This document shows positions 8,776 to 18,390 of a stretch of DNA of 64,000 nucleotides, in pieces (position 1 is the stretch's first letter; every line of letters begins with the position of its first letter). Source of the stretch: Candidatus Marinarcus aquaticus. Lineage in GTDB: Bacteria > Campylobacterota > Campylobacteria > Campylobacterales > Arcobacteraceae. A model generated the notes under the pieces. The model worked only from the letters and a program-made list of their open reading frames with translations. It was not told the origin of the DNA and did not search any database. Where the stretch lies: positions 306,021 through 370,020 of the forward strand of contig NZ_PDKN01000003.1 of the NCBI RefSeq assembly GCF_004116335.1, written 5' to 3'. A program made the translations under genes and the position numbers.

Positions 8776-9441
8776 ATGGAACAACTCTTAACTGCAAAAG
8801 TGGCAGAACACTTGTATTGGTTGGGACGATATTTAGAGCGAGTTGAATCGATACTTATGGAAACCGTGGCCACATTTGATGAAATCATCGATGTGGATAA
8901 ATCAGCAGGTAAAAAACTCTTTAAACGTCTGGAAGTGGAGATAAAATATAAAAATGCCAATGAGTTTTTATATGAAGCGGTATTGGGTGAACATGAAGCC
9001 AATATCTATACTATGTTGGGCTATGTACGCGAAAATGCGATTGTTTCACGAGCGTATATCGATCTGAATGCCTTTGGATCAATCGTGGAGTTGTATGAAG
9101 TGCTCAAACAAGCTAATAATGACCATTTGGATATTGATTGTGCCTTTTTAGACAAACTCTCTTCAAGAGTGAGTGAAATTTGGGGAGAGCTTTCACGAAA
9201 ACAAGAACGAAATATCAGTGATTATTTCATTCGACTGGGAAAATTGGTTGAAAAAGTGGATGTGCATTTGCGTTTGAAACGAGATAAAAGTTTTTCATTG
9301 GTGGTGATGGAAGAGATTGACAACATTGTATTACAGCTCAATCCCGATGCAGAGTTTGTGCCACACGCTCAAAGAGAATCCTATGATACGATTTTGAACT
9401 CCATCAATGCAAAAATAAATAAAATCATAGTAGAACAGTAA
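8776..9441 (+). CDS. Alpha-E domain protein (DUF403)
   Basis: A 221-residue, almost entirely helical protein. It starts with the family motif LTAKVAEHLYWLGRYLERVE (residues 4-23) and has regular amphipathic helices after it. Alpha-E proteins have no known catalytic residues and are thought to act as partners of circularly permuted ATP-grasp ligases. Here the pair is encoded separately; in the gene at 12208-14715 the same two modules are fused. The ATG at 8776 is preceded by GAGGAGG inside the end of the ATP-grasp gene; a longer frame starting at 8734 is less likely. It ends in TAATG, overlapping the next start. Confidence 0.88.
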   Translation: MEQLLTAKVAEHLYWLGRYLERVESILMETVATFDEIIDVDKSAGKKLFKRLEVEIKYKNANEFLYEAVLGEHEANIYTMLGYVRENAIVSRAYIDLNAFGSIVELYEVLKQANNDHLDIDCAFLDKLSSRVSEIWGELSRKQERNISDYFIRLGKLVEKVDVHLRLKRDKSFSLVVMEEIDNIVLQLNPDAEFVPHAQRESYDTILNSINAKINKIIVEQ

Positions 9442-10394
9442 TGAAAACAACAGAGATTTTTTCATCGCAATTGCCAGTGGGTGAGAAGTTGTCAATTAAA
9501 CGTACGCGTTTTGAACCTTTAAATAAAAAAGGAAAAAGACTCAAACGAATTTCAATCGTCAGTGGTATTCACGGAGATGAGTTAGAGGGACAATGGGTTA
9601 TCTTTTTATTGGCACAATGGTTAAAACAGAACGAAGAGAAACTCAATGCCATTGTGGATATTTATCCCGCTGCGAATCCTTTAGGGATTGATACCATTAC
9701 ACGAAGTTTTCCCAACTATGATGTGGATTTAAATCGTGCGTTTCCTGGTGGGGAGAATGAGTTTCTCCCAGGACAAGTGGTGTATGCTTTAGCCCAAGAT
9801 GTTAAAGGCAGCGACGTTGCCATTGATATTCACTCCAGTAATATCTTTTTACGAGAGATTCCCCAAATTCGTATTAATAAAGAGTTTTCGAAAAAAACAC
9901 TCCCTTTAGCCAAAGCTTTGAATTGCGATTTTATCTGGATTCATGATGCAGTAACGGTTTTAGAAGCGACGTTTTCTCATACGTTAAATACCTTAGGAAC
10001 CAACACCTTAGTGGTTGAAATGGGTGTGGGAATGCGTTTAACCAAAGAGTATGGGAAGCAACTTCTTACGGGGATTTTAAACTTGATGAAACAAGAGAAG
10101 ATGTTAGAAAGTGAAGAGGTGTTTGAGGTACGTGAACCATTCAGTTCTGAAATAGGGGAAGTCTATTATATCAATGCACCTCAAAGTGGGCTGTTTGTCC
10201 CTTCTTTGGATCACTGTGAAATCATTAAAAAAGAGGAAAAAATTGGTGAAATTGTGGACCCATTAAGCGGAGAGGTATTGTGTGAACTGCTCTCTCCGAG
10301 CAGTGGAATTTTATTCACGTTAAGAGAGTATCCTGTGGTGTATGAAGGCTCGCTTTTGGCACGAATATTTGGAGAGAAACATGAAGAGAGTTGA
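9441..10394 (+). CDS. AstE/AspA-family zinc carboxypeptidase-like amidohydrolase
   Basis: A 317-residue member of the succinylglutamate desuccinylase/aspartoacylase branch of the M14 fold. The zinc site is intact: GIHGDELEG gives H44 and E47, and DIHSSN gives H131. DLNRAFPG (about residue 97) matches the substrate-carboxylate arginine region and VVEMGVG (E193) the likely catalytic glutamate. The C-terminal 90 residues form the beta-sandwich lid typical of the family. These enzymes cleave N-acyl amino acids or terminal amide bonds. Next to ATP-grasp ligases it could trim or recycle the ligated product. The ATG overlaps the upstream TAA by one base. Confidence 0.88.
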   Translation: MKTTEIFSSQLPVGEKLSIKRTRFEPLNKKGKRLKRISIVSGIHGDELEGQWVIFLLAQWLKQNEEKLNAIVDIYPAANPLGIDTITRSFPNYDVDLNRAFPGGENEFLPGQVVYALAQDVKGSDVAIDIHSSNIFLREIPQIRINKEFSKKTLPLAKALNCDFIWIHDAVTVLEATFSHTLNTLGTNTLVVEMGVGMRLTKEYGKQLLTGILNLMKQEKMLESEEVFEVREPFSSEIGEVYYINAPQSGLFVPSLDHCEIIKKEEKIGEIVDPLSGEVLCELLSPSSGILFTLREYPVVYEGSLLARIFGEKHEES

Positions 10395-11313
10395 GATTTT
10401 ACGTATTGATTCACTGAGTCGAGAACCTTTGGTTGTCGAGGGGTTTTTCTTTAAAGGCAGCAGTAAAACGGCTCCCAAAATTGCGATAGTTGGCGCGATG
10501 GAAGCACAGAGTATTTTGCCTTTATATTGTGCCAGTTCTTTGGTGGATTTTTTGAACAATAAATTAAAGAAGAAAAAAATCAAAGGGGATGTGCTGATTA
10601 TTCCCTCTATTAACCACTATGCGTTTAATACGGGGAAACGATTTTGGCCTTTAGATAACACCAATATCAACACCATGTTTCCAGGATACGAACATGGTGA
10701 AACGACTCAACGTATTGCCAAACGCCTCTTTGATGCTTTGCAAGGGTACGATTATGGGGTTATTTTAGAGAGTCGTTTTGATCCAGTGAATTGTGTGCCG
10801 TATATTAAACTTTATGAGAATGAACTAGAAGATTTAGAAGGGGCCAAAAAATTTGGTTTGAAATTCATTCATCATCGTAAAATGAAAACCATTGAAACGG
10901 TCTCTTTACAGTATAACTGGCAATTATGGGGTACAAAAGCGTACTCTTTGATGTGTCCCATTACTCAAGAGATTGACAAACAAAAATCGAGTCAAATCAG
11001 ACAGGCCATCTTACGTTTTATGCATCGACAAAAAATCATCGATTTTTCGATATTTAACGGTTATGAATCAACGGTGATTTCAAGTGAAGATATAGAAACC
11101 CTTAAAAGTGAAAAGAGTGGTCTGTTTATCTCTAAAGAAATTCCAGGGAGTTATATATCCAAGAATCAAGTTATTGGGGAAGTGATCGATTCGCTTGAAG
11201 GGTGTGTGATACATGAATTTAGAGCCCCTTGCGATGGCATGATTACTTGTCATTTTAATAACTCATTGATTTATGAAAATGCCGTGGCATTTCGTATTGC
11301 AAAGATAGGATAG
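10381..11313 (+). CDS. AstE/AspA-like protein lacking the zinc ligands
   Basis: A 310-residue paralogue of the preceding protein with the same overall fold order: KIAIVGAM strand, GDVLIIPSINHYAFNTG, NTNINTMFPG and a C-terminal sandwich. The zinc motif GxHGDE is replaced by GAMEAQS (residues 38-44), and the second histidine motif DIHSS by ILESRFD (128-134), so all three metal ligands appear to be lost. It is therefore probably a pseudoenzyme acting as a partner or binding protein. The ATG at 10381 overlaps the upstream gene by 14 bases, and GGAGAG precedes it. The gene ends on the base before the convergent transglutaminase gene ends. Confidence 0.8.
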   Translation: MKRVEILRIDSLSREPLVVEGFFFKGSSKTAPKIAIVGAMEAQSILPLYCASSLVDFLNNKLKKKKIKGDVLIIPSINHYAFNTGKRFWPLDNTNINTMFPGYEHGETTQRIAKRLFDALQGYDYGVILESRFDPVNCVPYIKLYENELEDLEGAKKFGLKFIHHRKMKTIETVSLQYNWQLWGTKAYSLMCPITQEIDKQKSSQIRQAILRFMHRQKIIDFSIFNGYESTVISSEDIETLKSEKSGLFISKEIPGSYISKNQVIGEVIDSLEGCVIHEFRAPCDGMITCHFNNSLIYENAVAFRIAKIG

Positions 11314-12204
11314 TTACTCTACTATTTGTACGTTGACTTTAACCGAAAGGTTGCTCTCTCCGTTGCTTTTGACCACCCCTTTAAGTGGAGAGATGTCCAA
11401 ATAGTCTCGTCCATATCCTAAAACAATGTACTCTTCGTTGGGGATTTTATTGTTGGTTGGGTCAAAATCTACCCACCCAAAATCGGGTATATAAATTGAG
11501 AACCATGCGTGAGAAGCATCAGAACCAAAGAGTTTGGTTTCTCCTTCTTTAGGATATGTTTGAATATATCCACTCATATATCGTGTGGGCACACCAATAC
11601 TTCTTAATGCAGAAATAGCAAATTGTGCAAAGTCTTGACAGACCCCTTTCCTCTGTTGAAAAACTCTTTCAATGGGAGTCGTAATATCTGTAAAGCCAGA
11701 GACAAACTCAAAGTCATTAAAAATGCGTTGCATGAAATCAAACGTTGCATTAAAGAGTGTGATGTTCTCTTGAAACGATTGCAGGGCATACGCTTTAATT
11801 GCTTCAGATGCTACAGGGATGGCATCGGTTTCAAACAGATAGTGTAACGCTTGTGCATCTTCACTTTTGTGTTCACTCAAACGCTCTTTGAGTTGCGCAT
11901 ACGTAATGGTCGTTTGTTGTGCGTTTTCAATCAGGTTGGAAATGATATCTTCAAAGAGTTGTACTTTGGATTTTGAAACAATTTTAAGTCTTTTGTGTGC
12001 TTCACGAATGAGCATATAGGTGTTTTTGTTTTCAAAATAATCGGTGAACTCATTGGTTTCAAAAGGGAGTGGGGTTATTTCTAAAGTGTGTTCAAGGAGT
12101 TGTTGCCGTTGGCAATTTTTAGGGGTCAGTCGGGCAATATTATGACTGAACGTCACCATGGAAGGGTAGTCAAATTTGGTTTCGTGAAATATTTCGTATA
12201 TCAT
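11314..12204 (-). CDS. Transglutaminase-like cysteine protease-fold protein
   Basis: A 296-residue cytosolic protein with the bacterial transglutaminase N-terminal beta domain (residues 1-85) and a transglutaminase core. The catalytic triad is visible: GVCQDFA (C189), SHAWFSIY (H232) and WVDFDPTN (D248). Proteins of this kind (COG1305) are encoded with alpha-E/ATP-grasp proteins in many bacteria and probably hydrolyse or transfer amide bonds. It is the last gene of the minus-strand arm, three bases after the ATP-grasp/alpha-E fusion gene, and it abuts the convergent plus-strand gene with no spacer. There is no signal peptide. Confidence 0.88.
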   Translation of the reverse strand: MIYEIFHETKFDYPSMVTFSHNIARLTPKNCQRQQLLEHTLEITPLPFETNEFTDYFENKNTYMLIREAHKRLKIVSKSKVQLFEDIISNLIENAQQTTITYAQLKERLSEHKSEDAQALHYLFETDAIPVASEAIKAYALQSFQENITLFNATFDFMQRIFNDFEFVSGFTDITTPIERVFQQRKGVCQDFAQFAISALRSIGVPTRYMSGYIQTYPKEGETKLFGSDASHAWFSIYIPDFGWVDFDPTNNKIPNEEYIVLGYGRDYLDISPLKGVVKSNGESNLSVKVNVQIVE

Positions 12205-12207
12205 TCT

Positions 12208-14715
12208 CTACTCGTTATAGTGCGCAAAATATGTTTTCGTTAACTCTTCAGATGTTTGCGCTAATAAAGTTGAGATTTTAGCTAAAAATTCATCAAAATG
12301 AATATAAACGCTGTCCTCTTCTTCACAAATCAATAATTTTTTTGCATTATTGAGTTTTAACATCGAGTAGACTTTAAACACCGATTGCTCAAATTGGTCC
12401 AAATAGATTCGGTTGGAGCTATTTGGAAGTGTTTTCAGACTGTTTAATAATTCCTCAATGAGGCATAATAAAGATTTAGAGTATTTGGCGTTAAACAGTA
12501 AAAATTCAATGACATTTTCAATATCCAAACTTGATTTATAGTGCGCTCGATAGGCATTATAACTCTCATAAGAGTTGAGCATCGAGTCTAAAATATCGTA
12601 CTCTAAAAGTTTATCATATTTGCGTGTTAACAGTGAACGCATTTTTGAAATAAGCAGTAAAGAGGTCTCCAGTTTCGAACCAATCTCATAGAGTAAAAGT
12701 CCTTGGTCATTCGAGATGCTCTCATCAATGAGTTCTTTATAAGCAAGCAGATAAATCAGCAGTTTATCCAAAGCATTGATGTGTTCTCGGTTGGTGATGA
12801 TTTTTCGTTTATTATAAGCATACCAACTTCGTTGAATACGTTCAAAGACGCGCCAAGAATCAATACTTAAAAGGTTTTTGATACTGGCATTGGTGTTTGA
12901 AAGCATTGAAAGCGTAAATGAGAGGCTTCCAACTCTTGTGACATCTTGTATCACAGAGTTGATTTCATTAAAGGGTTTGATCTCTTTTTCTTCTTCTAGA
13001 AATCCTGGATAAGTCATGGTTAGATGCGTTAAACAGATGTTTAAAATTTGTGTGCTCTCTTTGAGCAGATTTTTATCTTCATATCGATGAAGATTGAGCA
13101 TGTTTTTAAGATTGAAGCGCAACATTCGTGTGGTGGTAATGGCTCGACTTAAGTATCGGCCTAACCAGAAAAGATTTTCTGCTCGTTTGGTTGAGATGTT
13201 CTCTAAACGTGTGTCTAAAAAATCATGCCGTTTGATGTTTTGTGCAGGGGCAATGGTCTCGTCTTGTCCTAAAATCCATAAATCTTTGCTCGTACCCCCT
13301 TTTTGGTTGGAAACCACCAGTGAGTTTTTCTGTTTTGATACGCGCACCAAACCACTTGGCATGACTTTATAACCCTCTTCTGAAAGATAGGAAAAGGCAC
13401 GTATAACAGCATTTCTTGGTTCAATTTTATTTTCGACAAACGAAGGTACGGTTGAGAAATCAATGATCTCTTGCCCGACATAAAAGTTAGGAGAGGCGTT
13501 GATTTTTTCAATGAGTCTGTTTTTCTCTTCTTGATTGAGTTGATTGCCAAAATAGATCTCAATATTATCGGTTCGGTCAATCTTTTTAATCAACAAAGTA
13601 TCAAGGTTTTCAAGAACAAAATCAAGCTCTTTTTTCTGACCACACCACCATGTCGCAATTTGAGGAAGTATTAAATCTTCATCTAAAAAGAATTTGGCAA
13701 TGTTTTTCATAAAAGGATTCAGTCCCACGTTTTCTAAAATGCCAATTCCTATGGGATTGATCATTGAAAGATTGTTATTTCGCAATACATTCACCAAACC
13801 AGCAACGCCTAAATGAGAGTCGTGTTCAAGTTCTAAAGGGTCACAATATTTAGAGTCTACTCGCCTTATCATGCTGTCGACTCGTTTTAAACCACTGAGC
13901 GTTTTCAACCACAGCTGGTTGTTTTTAGTGAGCAAATCCTCTCCTTGTACAAGGGTAAGATTTAAATAGGAACTTAAATACGAGTGTTCAAAATAGGTCT
14001 CATTGTGAGGGCCTGGCGTTAACAGAGCAATCAGTGGAGCATCGCTTGTTTTGTGTGCGGTGTTGACCAGCATCTCTTTATAGCCTTCCAAAAATGGGGC
14101 AATTTTTTTGATATGTACATCGGGGTAGAGTTCTGGAATAATAGAGTTCATCGTCAAACGATTTTCAATCGCGTAACCTAAACCTGAAGGGGATTGTGTA
14201 CGGTCATTGATGATCCAAAACTTGCCATCGGGTCCTCGACTGATATCTGAAGCAAAAAAACGCATGGTGTAATACTCTTTATTTTCAAAGTTAAAGACTT
14301 CAGGCATAAAACTTTTGTGTGCAAAGATGATTTCAGCAGGGATAATGCCCTCTTTAATCAAGCGCTGTTCGGTGTATAAATCTTTGAAAATCAGACTTAA
14401 AAGTTTGGCTCGTTGTTGCAACCCTTTGGTGACTTCCTCCCACTCTTCTTCACACAATACAAAAGGAATAGGGTCTAAGTTCCATCGTCGATTGGTTCCT
14501 TCGGGATCATTGTAGACGTTGTACGTCACCCCATTATCTTCAAGTCGCCAATCAATCTCGGTCTGTTTTTGTTCGAGTTTCTCTAAACCTGATTTCTCTA
14601 TGGCTTGTGTGACTTCAGTCCAGTGAGGTTTTATGATGTTGTTTTCATCCAACATCTCATCAAAAGAGGCGTCTTTTTTACAGCTTTCAAATATATCCAT
14701 TAATTTTTCATCCAT
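12208..14715 (-). CDS. Fused circularly permuted ATP-grasp and alpha-E protein
   Basis: An 835-residue fusion. Residues about 60-490 are a CP_ATPgrasp domain, with DRTQSPSGLGYAIENR, LLTPGPHNETYFEHSYL, IRRVDSKYCDP and SNQKGGTSKDLWIL. From about residue 507 (ISTKRAENLFWLGRYLSRA) to the end is an alpha-E domain. It is a second complete ligase module, in one chain, beside the split copy at 7407-9441. The start overlaps the upstream DUF2126 gene by 16 bases. The two ATP-grasp copies differ clearly in sequence, so they are old paralogues that may act on different substrates or at successive steps. Confidence 0.9.
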   Translation of the reverse strand: MDEKLMDIFESCKKDASFDEMLDENNIIKPHWTEVTQAIEKSGLEKLEQKQTEIDWRLEDNGVTYNVYNDPEGTNRRWNLDPIPFVLCEEEWEEVTKGLQQRAKLLSLIFKDLYTEQRLIKEGIIPAEIIFAHKSFMPEVFNFENKEYYTMRFFASDISRGPDGKFWIINDRTQSPSGLGYAIENRLTMNSIIPELYPDVHIKKIAPFLEGYKEMLVNTAHKTSDAPLIALLTPGPHNETYFEHSYLSSYLNLTLVQGEDLLTKNNQLWLKTLSGLKRVDSMIRRVDSKYCDPLELEHDSHLGVAGLVNVLRNNNLSMINPIGIGILENVGLNPFMKNIAKFFLDEDLILPQIATWWCGQKKELDFVLENLDTLLIKKIDRTDNIEIYFGNQLNQEEKNRLIEKINASPNFYVGQEIIDFSTVPSFVENKIEPRNAVIRAFSYLSEEGYKVMPSGLVRVSKQKNSLVVSNQKGGTSKDLWILGQDETIAPAQNIKRHDFLDTRLENISTKRAENLFWLGRYLSRAITTTRMLRFNLKNMLNLHRYEDKNLLKESTQILNICLTHLTMTYPGFLEEEKEIKPFNEINSVIQDVTRVGSLSFTLSMLSNTNASIKNLLSIDSWRVFERIQRSWYAYNKRKIITNREHINALDKLLIYLLAYKELIDESISNDQGLLLYEIGSKLETSLLLISKMRSLLTRKYDKLLEYDILDSMLNSYESYNAYRAHYKSSLDIENVIEFLLFNAKYSKSLLCLIEELLNSLKTLPNSSNRIYLDQFEQSVFKVYSMLKLNNAKKLLICEEEDSVYIHFDEFLAKISTLLAQTSEELTKTYFAHYNE

Positions 14716-17700
14716 CGTTGTCTTAAATCTAAAGTGTGTGGGTACTCTTTGTTCTTTGGCATTTTATGAAAATATAGCTTTTCGAAACCTTTTTTTGGTT
14801 CAATCGCTCGTGTGGCACCATTGGCAAAAAGTGCATTGGTTGAACTGCTGATAATAGGATCATGTTCTAGCACTTCTCCTTGAGAGTGGTTAAAATCCCA
14901 ATATCGGTTGATCCTTCGTGCTTCTGCTTCATACGAGTTTACGGGGAAGGTGTCATAACTTCGTCCTCCCGGATGTGAAACAAAATAATTAAAACCTCCA
15001 ATTGAACGATCATTCCATTTATCGATGATATCAAAAGTCAATGGTGTATCTACTCCAATGGTAGGATGCAGTGCCGACCACGGTTGCCATGCTTTGTATC
15101 TCACCCCACTGACATATTCCCCTTCTATGTTGGTTTTAGAAAGTGGGATTTGTACCCCATTGCATGTTAAAGTATAACGTTCTGTATTAAAGTTTTCGAT
15201 TTTAATTTGAAGTCGTTCTACTGAAGAGTCCACATATCGAGATGTTCCTTGACTTCCTGATTCTTCTCCCAATACATGCCAAGGTTCAATGGCAGCTCGA
15301 ATTTCAACGGGCATGTTTTCAATTACCGTCATGCCATATAATGGAAACCTGAACTCAAAGAAGGGGTCAAACCAGTCAAGTTTAAAGGCATAGCCATTTT
15401 CATTGAGGTAATCCACCACCTCTTTGATGTCCTCTTTGACATAGTGCTCCAACAAAAATTTATCGTGCAGACGTGTTCCCCAGCGCACCAATTTGTGTTT
15501 ATAAGGGTTCTTCCAAAAAGAGGCGACCAAAGCTCGAACCAACAGCATCTGCAAGAGTGCCATATGTGAGTGTGGTGGCATATCAAATGCGCGCAGTTCT
15601 AAAATACCCAACCGTCCAGAACTGCTGTCAGGTGAGTAGAGTTTATCAATGCAGAACTCACTTCGATGGGTATTCCCTGTGATATCAGTGAGCATGTGTC
15701 TGAATAGTCGGTCGGTCAACCAAAATGGAACATCTTGTCCTTCAGGGATTTGTGAGAAGGCAATTTCCAGTTCGTAAAGATTTTCTTGCCTTCCTTCATC
15801 CACCCTTGGGGCTTGTGAAGTGGGACCAATAAATGCCCCACTAAAAAGATATGAAAGCCCCGGATGGTGTTGCCAAAAAGTAATCAGACTTCGCAGTAAA
15901 TTAGGGTTTCGTAAGAGTGCTGAGTCACTTGGTGTGGCTGCTCCAATAGTGACGTGGTTTCCTCCGCCTGTACCCGTATGTCTTCCATCCACCATGAATT
16001 TTTCTGTTCCAAGTCGAGAAAGTCGGGCATCTTCATAGAGTTGTAGCATGTTAGCACTGAGCTCTTTCCATGATGTGGCAGGTTGAATATTGACTTCAAT
16101 GACACCTGGGTCAGGCGTCACTTTTATACGATCTGTTCGAGTGTCTTGTGGGGGTTCATACCCTTCTAAAATCACACACAGATTTAACTGTTTTGCCGTT
16201 TGCTCAATGGAGGCTATGAGGTCTAAAAAGACTTCTGTGCTCTCAATGGGAGGGAGGAAAACACAGAGTTTATCATCGCGTACTTCAACACTGATAGCCG
16301 TACGAACAAAAGCGCTGTAAGAGTTCTGTTCGGTGGTTTTATCATCAAGATTTTGTGCACGCGTTTGTACTTCCGAGATATAATCCCCTAAAGCAGGATA
16401 TGCTTTGAACAAATCGGGTTCAAAACTTTTTTCAATCTCTACGTGTGGTTTTACAATGAGTGATTCTAAAGGCAGTCGAAGTCCCAAAGGAGAGTTACCT
16501 GCACTTAAAAAAAGATACCCTCGTCGAAACTCCCATTGTGAGGTAATCCATTTGCGCTTGCCAAAACTTAATGGTAAGACATAACCCACTTCACTGTTTA
16601 ATCCTTGTTGCAGTTTTTGAGCAATGGTTCGTCGCTCTAAGGAATCTTTTAAATCATACTTCATGGGATCAATATCCAAAGGCATTTCAAACTCTTTCAT
16701 GATGTAATACACAGGGTCTTCGTAAGCTGGGATGATGTTTTTATCACTGACACCTAAGATTAAAGCCAATGTGCTTAGGAACTTTTTGGCATCTTTAGAT
16801 GTGTAGTCATATTTCTTGTTCATATTGGCAAGCAGGTCAGGATTTTGCCAGACGGGTTTGCCATCTTTTCGCCAGTAAATTGTCGTTTGCCATCTTGGAA
16901 GTGGTTCTTCTGGGTACCATTTTCCTTGGGCGTGATGAATCAGTCCCCCATTGGTTGAGGAGTTTAAAATACGTCGTGAAAGGTTATTGGCCAATTCTCG
17001 TTTGTGAGGTCCGTCTGCTTTGGTGTTCCATTGAGCTGATTCCATGTCATCAATGGAGACAAAGGTGGGTTCTCCACCCATGGTCAGTCGCACATCATGT
17101 GCTTCTAAATCCTCATCCACTTTAAAACCCAGTTTATAAATAGCATTCCACTGCTCTTGTTTATAAGGTTTGGTCACACGAGGTGATTCAAAGATACGAG
17201 TCACTTTGTTTTCATATGTAAATGTGGTTTCACATGGATCCATAAGTCCTTCAATGGCATATGCACTGCTGTAGTTAGGAGTACATGCCAATGGAATATG
17301 ACCTTCGCCTGCAAACAATCCGCTGGTGCTGTCTAAACCAATCCATCCAGCACCTGGAACATAGACTTCTGTCCATGCATGCAGGTCTGTAAAATCCTCT
17401 TTTGGACCACTTGGACCATCCAGAGATTTTATATCGGCAGTGAGTTGTACTAAGTAACCGGAGACAAAACGAGCCGCCAAACCTAAGTGTCTTAAAACTT
17501 GTACAAACAGCCAAGCAAAGTCTCGACAACTTCCCAGCTTTTGAGTAAGTGTTTCTTGGGGTGTTTGCACTCCCGGTTCCAGACGTACGGTGTAGTCTAA
17601 AGCATTATGGATGTGTTGGTTGACCTCCACTAAAAAGTCAATAATTGATTTTTTAGAGGTATCAATTGTTTTTACAAAGGCTTGTAACGTTTTGGAGTCC

Positions 17701-18065
17701 TCTTCAGTTTCTAAATAGGGTGCGAGCTCTTTACGTAAATCTTTTTTGTATTCAAATGGAAAATCCTTTGCCTCATTCTCCACAAAAAAATCAAAAGGGT
17801 TGATGGTAATCATATCCGCAATGATTTCAACATCTACACTGAAATGGTCTGTTTGTTCAAGAAAAACCAAACGAGCCAAATAGTTTCCAAAGGGGTCTTG
17901 TTGCCAATTAATAAAGTGATTTTCAGGCTTGATTTTTAAAGAGTATGCCTCAATAGGAGTTCTGCTGTGAGGGGCAGGTCGCAGTCGGATGATGTGGGGT
18001 GACATCGAAACCTTTTTGTCGTAACTGTATTGCGTTTTATGGGAAATAACTACTTTGAGTGCCAT
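14700..18065 (-). CDS. Transglutaminase-DUF2126 giant protein
   Basis: A 1121-residue protein. Residues 1-85 are the bacterial transglutaminase N domain and about 150-250 the core, with C180 (GSCRDFA), H229 (DLHAWTEVY) and D245 (WIGLDSTSG). From about residue 300 to near the end is DUF2126 (COG4196), containing RLTMGGEPTFVS, GGGNHVTIGAATP and the FCIDKLYSPDSSSGRLGILELRA region. DUF2126 is related to glutamine-synthetase/GCS-type carboxylate-amine ligases in published predictions, so one chain may both form and break amide bonds. It is the first gene of the minus arm; its start lies 319 bases from the CIRCE promoter region of the divergent hsp20 gene. Confidence 0.9.
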   Translation of the reverse strand: MALKVVISHKTQYSYDKKVSMSPHIIRLRPAPHSRTPIEAYSLKIKPENHFINWQQDPFGNYLARLVFLEQTDHFSVDVEIIADMITINPFDFFVENEAKDFPFEYKKDLRKELAPYLETEEDSKTLQAFVKTIDTSKKSIIDFLVEVNQHIHNALDYTVRLEPGVQTPQETLTQKLGSCRDFAWLFVQVLRHLGLAARFVSGYLVQLTADIKSLDGPSGPKEDFTDLHAWTEVYVPGAGWIGLDSTSGLFAGEGHIPLACTPNYSSAYAIEGLMDPCETTFTYENKVTRIFESPRVTKPYKQEQWNAIYKLGFKVDEDLEAHDVRLTMGGEPTFVSIDDMESAQWNTKADGPHKRELANNLSRRILNSSTNGGLIHHAQGKWYPEEPLPRWQTTIYWRKDGKPVWQNPDLLANMNKKYDYTSKDAKKFLSTLALILGVSDKNIIPAYEDPVYYIMKEFEMPLDIDPMKYDLKDSLERRTIAQKLQQGLNSEVGYVLPLSFGKRKWITSQWEFRRGYLFLSAGNSPLGLRLPLESLIVKPHVEIEKSFEPDLFKAYPALGDYISEVQTRAQNLDDKTTEQNSYSAFVRTAISVEVRDDKLCVFLPPIESTEVFLDLIASIEQTAKQLNLCVILEGYEPPQDTRTDRIKVTPDPGVIEVNIQPATSWKELSANMLQLYEDARLSRLGTEKFMVDGRHTGTGGGNHVTIGAATPSDSALLRNPNLLRSLITFWQHHPGLSYLFSGAFIGPTSQAPRVDEGRQENLYELEIAFSQIPEGQDVPFWLTDRLFRHMLTDITGNTHRSEFCIDKLYSPDSSSGRLGILELRAFDMPPHSHMALLQMLLVRALVASFWKNPYKHKLVRWGTRLHDKFLLEHYVKEDIKEVVDYLNENGYAFKLDWFDPFFEFRFPLYGMTVIENMPVEIRAAIEPWHVLGEESGSQGTSRYVDSSVERLQIKIENFNTERYTLTCNGVQIPLSKTNIEGEYVSGVRYKAWQPWSALHPTIGVDTPLTFDIIDKWNDRSIGGFNYFVSHPGGRSYDTFPVNSYEAEARRINRYWDFNHSQGEVLEHDPIISSSTNALFANGATRAIEPKKGFEKLYFHKMPKNKEYPHTLDLRQRWMKN

Positions 18066-18293
18066 ATGCTTTCCTATATGAGGATTTGTTTATACAATTG
18101 ATTATACTAAAAATATGACACGATTGGGTTAAAACCATCAAATGCTATTAAAATGTTATAAAAATCAAAAAAGAGCAGATTAAAATATTCAATAATATAA
18201 ATATATGGCACTCTATATGTAAGAGTGTTAAAGAGAGAAAACAGCTATAAAATAGGAATATTTAATTAAAAATGAGAAAAATTTATGAAAATA
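18066..18293. other. AT-rich divergent promoter region
   Basis: This spacer between the DUF2126 gene and the CIRCE element is very A/T-rich, with no open frame and no RNA gene that I can see. It must hold the promoter of the minus-strand amidoligase arm, but no single convincing -35/-10 pair stands out. Confidence 0.5.
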
Positions 18294-18336
18294 TTAGCAC
18301 TTGGTATTGACAAGTGCTAGAAAAATTTGCTATAAT
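18294..18336 (+). promoter_or_regulatory. CIRCE operator overlapping the hsp20 promoter
   Basis: TTAGCACTT (18294-18302), a 9-base spacer and AAGTGCTAG (18312-18320) form an almost consensus CIRCE inverted repeat, the binding site of the heat-shock repressor HrcA. TTGACA (18307-18312) lies inside it and TATAAT (18331-18336) follows after 18 bases, so bound repressor would cover the -35 box. A second small inverted repeat, CTTGAT/ATCAAG (18345-18365), lies in the 5' leader. Confidence 0.9.
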
Positions 18337-18390
18337 TTCATTAACTTGATAAGGATAATATCAAGAAAATAAAAATCTAAGGAGTTGATG

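Noticed and set aside
17275..17529. Alternative-frame ORF within the DUF2126 gene
   Set aside because: Same-strand out-of-phase shadow rich in Cys/Arg with no start signal.
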